Shown here: positions 34,500-36,853 of the stretch, in pieces
Layout of the letters: each line of letters starts with the position of its first letter
How positions within the stretch are numbered: the first letter of the stretch is position 1
NCBI GenBank assembly: GCA_021806135.1
Contig: JAJZYB010000018.1
Location: forward strand, 1 to 36,853
DNA: 36,853 nt
Origin: Thermoplasmata archaeon
GTDB lineage: Archaea > Thermoplasmatota > Thermoplasmata > Lutacidiplasmatales > UBA184
Direction: 5' to 3'
Made by a program: the position numbers and the translations under genes
Notes under the pieces: generated by a model
Databases searched by the model: none
What the model was told of the DNA's origin: nothing
The model's input: the letters and a program-made list of their open reading frames with translations, nothing else

Positions 34500-35615
34500 G
34501 TGCGGATCACCCGGGTCCTCCATTATATCTGGCGTCCTCTCGCCCTGATCGGGGGGGTCTACAGTTTCTCGGTCATCGGGTTCATCCTGACCCAGAAGGT
34601 GAGCGTCTTCACCGGGGTGTACTGGGGGGTCATCACGATGTCCACGGTGGGCTACGGGGACGTGGTGCCCACCAACGACCTCTCCAAGGTGTTCGCGATC
34701 ATCCTCGCCGCCTCCACAATCGGTATCTTAGGGTACGTCATCTCCAGCATCAACACCTTGGCGCTCAAGGCCCGCGAGGAGGAGGCCCTCGGCTTGGACG
34801 GGACCAAGTTCTCGGACCACACGCTCATCCTCGGCTGGACCCCCGTCTCCCTGGCCGCGCTCCAGGAACTGATCCTCTCGGGACGTCGGGTCGGGGTCAT
34901 GACCCGCCGGCAAGAGTCCTTGCCCGAGATCCGGACCTTCATCTCGAACTTCCTGCGGGTGAGCCGGAAGGACCCCAAGCTCCGGGGTCGGCTCTCCCGG
35001 GACGACGATATCTTCGTGGCGTTCGGCGACTACTCCGAACGGGGTTCCCTCGACCTGCTCAACGTGAGCGCTGCCCGGGAGGCCATCGTGGCCAGCGACG
35101 ACGACGCGCGGAACGTCCTCACCGCCCTCATCCTCAAGGAGCTCGCCCCCCATCTCCGGATCGTGGTGGCGGTCCTGCGTGAGCAGCTCCGGGAGACCCT
35201 GCGGGCGGCGGGGGTCACCTACGTGATCAGCCCATCGGACCTCGGGGGCCGGATGGTCTCCGCCGCCGCGGTCCAGCCCGAGGTGGCCCAGGCCATCGAC
35301 GACGTCACCACCAACGCCTACGGGTCCACCATCGACGAATATCTGCTGGGGACCGAGAACCCCCTCACGGGGCTCTCCTTCTTGGAAGGGCTCCGGAAGC
35401 TCCAGGAAGGGACGGGGGCCCTTCTCATCGGGGTGGCGCACCCGACGATGACTGCGAGCCGAGCGAGTGGGAATGAGTTCAAGGTGCAAATGAACCCGCC
35501 CGTCGATGTCCGACTGTCCCCGGGGGGGTACGTCCTCATCCTCTCGTCCCTGGACAACTTGGACCGGCTCCGGACGTGGATCCGGACCCCGCCGGGCCGC
35601 CGCCGGTCCTCCTGA
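34500..35615 (+). CDS. Two-TM potassium channel with RCK (TrkA-N/TrkA-C) domains
   Basis: This 371-residue protein has a first membrane helix at about 12-31, a pore loop with the K+ selectivity filter TVGYGD at 49-54, and a second helix (VFAIILAASTIGILGYVISS, 64-83), the minimal MthK-like pore. A cytosolic RCK domain follows from about 105 with HTLILGWTPVSLAALQELI, in which the usual GxGxxG nucleotide motif is degenerate (GWTPVS). VAFGDYSERGSLDLLNVSAA and EAIVASDDDARNVLTALILK continue the Rossmann fold. A TrkA-C-like domain covers about 280-362. It would gate potassium in response to a cytosolic ligand such as Ca2+ or a nucleotide. The GTG at 34500 gives the shortest sensible N-terminus. Confidence 0.93.
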   Translation: MRITRVLHYIWRPLALIGGVYSFSVIGFILTQKVSVFTGVYWGVITMSTVGYGDVVPTNDLSKVFAIILAASTIGILGYVISSINTLALKAREEEALGLDGTKFSDHTLILGWTPVSLAALQELILSGRRVGVMTRRQESLPEIRTFISNFLRVSRKDPKLRGRLSRDDDIFVAFGDYSERGSLDLLNVSAAREAIVASDDDARNVLTALILKELAPHLRIVVAVLREQLRETLRAAGVTYVISPSDLGGRMVSAAAVQPEVAQAIDDVTTNAYGSTIDEYLLGTENPLTGLSFLEGLRKLQEGTGALLIGVAHPTMTASRASGNEFKVQMNPPVDVRLSPGGYVLILSSLDNLDRLRTWIRTPPGRRRSS

Positions 35616-35977
35616 AGATCATCCGGGGGCCCCCGGTACTCCACCCGACCGCCAGTCGCGTTCGGCTCCCGTGACCCTACGGATCGCGGGGAAGAACGCG
35701 CTCGGCGGAAGGTCTGCCGAGGAGCCGGATGGCCGGGGCGCTCCGTTAGTCCCATCGTGGGGGAAGCCGGACGAAGGGGTAAATACAATGAGGCCGTCGC
35801 CCTGTCAGAGTCAGGAACGCTGGGGTCTCACATGGGCGTTTGGGAAATTGAACGGCTGTCCAGCTCCCGTTGGATCCAGCCGCTCCGAGGCCGTAGCGGT
35901 TGGCCCGGGACCCCCGTAGGGAGCGCCCGGGGGCCCCGAAGCGTTTACCCCAGTGACCCCCGTCGGGTCAAAGGAGG
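35616..35977. other. Intergenic region with promoter-like box and several hairpins, no clear gene
   Basis: There is no convincing protein in these 362 nt; short open frames are low-complexity. A perfect 14-bp palindrome ccgggggcccccgg (35623-35636) lies just after the channel stop. A TATA-like gtaaatac is at about 35779-35786. A long GC-rich hairpin (35907-35937; 10-bp stem with one mismatch, 11-nt loop) follows, and a smaller one precedes the DsrE gene. It could be a long structured leader or a small RNA locus for the sulfur genes; no known RNA family was recognised. Confidence 0.45.
35954..35977 (+). promoter_or_regulatory. Hairpin plus strong Shine-Dalgarno ahead of the DsrE-like gene
   Basis: TGACCC and GGGTCA (35954-35970) form a 6-bp stem with a 5-nt loop directly before AGGAGG (35972-35977). 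The ribosome-binding site touches the ATG at 35978 but sits 9 nt ahead of the GTG at 35987, which decides for the GTG. Strong Shine-Dalgarno sites are rare in this window. Confidence 0.45.
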
Positions 35978-35986
35978 ATGAGGTCC

Positions 35987-36421
35987 GTGGGGGACTCCTC
36001 AAGCCCGTCTCCCAAGATGGCGTTGCTCCTGGCCTCGGGGACGGCCGAACGCCTGCTCACCGCCTCGACCCTGGTCAGCGGCGCGGCCGCCCTCGGGTAC
36101 GAGGTCACCATCTTCGCGAGCTACTGGGGACTCGACGCCTTGCGGACCTCCGGGTCGGAGGTCCACCCGCCAGTGGAACCCGGTCACGGGGAAGCCTCCC
36201 AACGGCTGGAACAGACCCTCCGGGACCGGAAGGTCCCGACCTGGCGGACTATCCTGAGAACCGCCAAGGCGCTTGGGAACGTGAAGGTCTTTGCCTGCTC
36301 CCAGTCGATGGAGGTCTTGGGCCTCCGCCGCGCCGACCTCGATCCCCTGGTGGATGAGGTTCTGGGGATCACCTCCTTCGTGGACCGGACCCGGGGGGCC
36401 GAGGCCACCTACTTCGTATGA
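35987..36421 (+). CDS. DsrE/DsrF/DrsH-like sulfur-relay protein
   Basis: The protein has 144 residues from GTG 35987, or 147 from ATG 35978. It shows the DsrE-like alpha/beta fold, with KMALLLASGTAERLLTASTL early, GYEVTIFASYWGLDAL next, and the C-terminal block KVFACSQSMEVLGL then RADLDPLVDEVLGITSFVDR. The single conserved Cys in FACSQSME matches the persulfide-carrying cysteine of DsrE2-type proteins. Such proteins receive or hand on sulfane sulfur, often with TusA. The stop overlaps the TusA ATG by ATGA and an SQR-like flavoprotein follows. Partner and direction of sulfur flow are inference. Unlike larger DsrE2 proteins, no membrane segment is seen. Confidence 0.85.
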   Translation: MGDSSSPSPKMALLLASGTAERLLTASTLVSGAAALGYEVTIFASYWGLDALRTSGSEVHPPVEPGHGEASQRLEQTLRDRKVPTWRTILRTAKALGNVKVFACSQSMEVLGLRRADLDPLVDEVLGITSFVDRTRGAEATYFV

Positions 36422-36690
36422 CCGATCCGGTAGCGAGCCCCTCCGCCGGGGGAGCCCCCCAACCCCCCCATCGTCTGGTGGATGCCCGGGGCGCCTGGTG
36501 CCCCGGTCCGCTCATGGAACTCATCGGGGCCATCCAGCAGGAGGATGCTGGGGCGGAGATCGAGGTGCTCTCGTCGGATCAGGGCTCCCGGCAGGACATC
36601 CCGCTGTGGGTCCGAAAGGCCGGGCACGATCTCGTGAAGGTCGAGGAGGGATCGGAGTTCGACCGGTACCTCGTTCGAAAGACGCACTGA
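36418..36690 (+). CDS. tusA: TusA-family sulfur carrier protein
   Basis: This 90-residue protein carries the TusA/SirA core DARGAWCPGPLMELIGAIQQ (23-42) with the CPxP motif, where Cys28 binds sulfur as a persulfide. EIEVLSSDQGSRQDIPLWVRK leads to the C-terminal strand. A Pro/Ser/Gly-rich N-terminal tail of about 17 residues precedes the core. It is translationally coupled to the DsrE-like gene (ATGA) and is followed 20 nt later by the flavoprotein. In sulfur oxidisers DsrE-TusA pairs pass cytosolic sulfur between enzymes; in other organisms TusA serves tRNA thiolation or molybdenum cofactor sulfuration. The context favours energy-related sulfur metabolism. Confidence 0.92.
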   Translation: MTDPVASPSAGGAPQPPHRLVDARGAWCPGPLMELIGAIQQEDAGAEIEVLSSDQGSRQDIPLWVRKAGHDLVKVEEGSEFDRYLVRKTH

Positions 36691-36710
36691 AAGCAAAGGG
36701 GGAACCACGG

Positions 36711-36853
36711 ATGAAGAGAATCGTCGTATTGGGAGGCGGCATCGGCGGAACCACGGTGGCCAACCGGATCCAGCGGCTCCTGGCCCGGGAGATCGACCAG
36801 GGGCAGGTCCAACTGGAGGTGGTGGACCGGGACGGGATCCACGCCTATCAGCC
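36711..36853 (+). CDS. FAD/NAD(P)-dependent oxidoreductase, SQR-like, N-terminal part
   Basis: Only the first 47 residues are inside the window. They begin MKRIVVLGGGIGGTTVANRI, the dinucleotide-binding GxGxxG motif. They continue VQLEVVDRDGIHAYQ, where the acidic residue after the second strand and the H-x-YQ ending match sulfide:quinone oxidoreductases and type II NADH dehydrogenase-like proteins. A GGGGG run lies 9-13 nt ahead of the ATG. After DsrE and TusA, oxidation of sulfide or a persulfide is the likeliest role. The catalytic cysteines lie outside the window, so the exact enzyme is undecided. Confidence 0.82.
   Translation, partial: MKRIVVLGGGIGGTTVANRIQRLLAREIDQGQVQLEVVDRDGIHAYQ

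Noticed and set aside
35757-35981. Short frame with MGVWEIERLSS in the region before the DsrE gene
   Set aside because: It is low-complexity after the first few residues, ends in the Shine-Dalgarno of the next gene and has no start signal.

Overview
The window is GC-rich archaeal DNA. The archaeal assignment rests on an aRF1-type release factor, a replication factor C small subunit, a Sec61-beta subunit too short for most gene callers, and TATA-like boxes about 25-30 nt ahead of start codons that lack a Shine-Dalgarno site (leaderless transcripts). The combination suggests a GC-rich relative of Thermoplasmatota, but no single gene here fixes the lineage. Many neighbouring genes overlap by the four bases ATGA, so operons can be read with some confidence.

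Layout. (1) 1-4402, minus strand: the N-terminal end of an IS607-type recombinase, aRF1, thioredoxin, an rfcS-moaC-moaB operon and a small winged-helix protein. (2) 4478-18908: two divergent operons of alpha-glucan and trehalose metabolism. glgB-treZ-GH57-treY runs on the minus strand and glgE-treS-pep2 on the plus strand. Together they encode a closed cycle: TreS interconverts trehalose and maltose, Pep2 phosphorylates maltose, GlgE polymerises maltose 1-phosphate into alpha-1,4-glucan, GlgB branches it, and TreY/TreZ release trehalose from it. (3) 18964-22224, minus strand: a visibly AT-richer patch of unrecognised exported, sequon-rich, partly cysteine-rich proteins, one of them frameshifted. 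(4) 22484-26578, minus strand: MscS channel, multi-spanning membrane protein, frameshifted nucleotide-sugar dehydratase/reductase and a family 2 glycosyltransferase, plausibly a surface-glycan group. (5) 26697-28268, plus strand: SppA-like S49 peptidase and an ACT-domain protein. (6) 28433-34268: an argC-argJ-argB-argG-argH arginine operon in which the start of argH is probably buried in argG. (7) 34293-35615: Sec61-beta and a two-TM RCK potassium channel. (8) 35616-36853: a structured intergenic region, then DsrE-like, TusA-like and an SQR-like flavoprotein cut by the window end, a sulfur-transfer/oxidation module.

The most notable system is the complete GlgE plus TreYZ cycle in an archaeal context, with a GH57/DUF3536 enzyme of unknown role translationally coupled inside it. 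The second is the exported-protein island at 19-22 kb. No rRNA, tRNA or CRISPR array was recognised.
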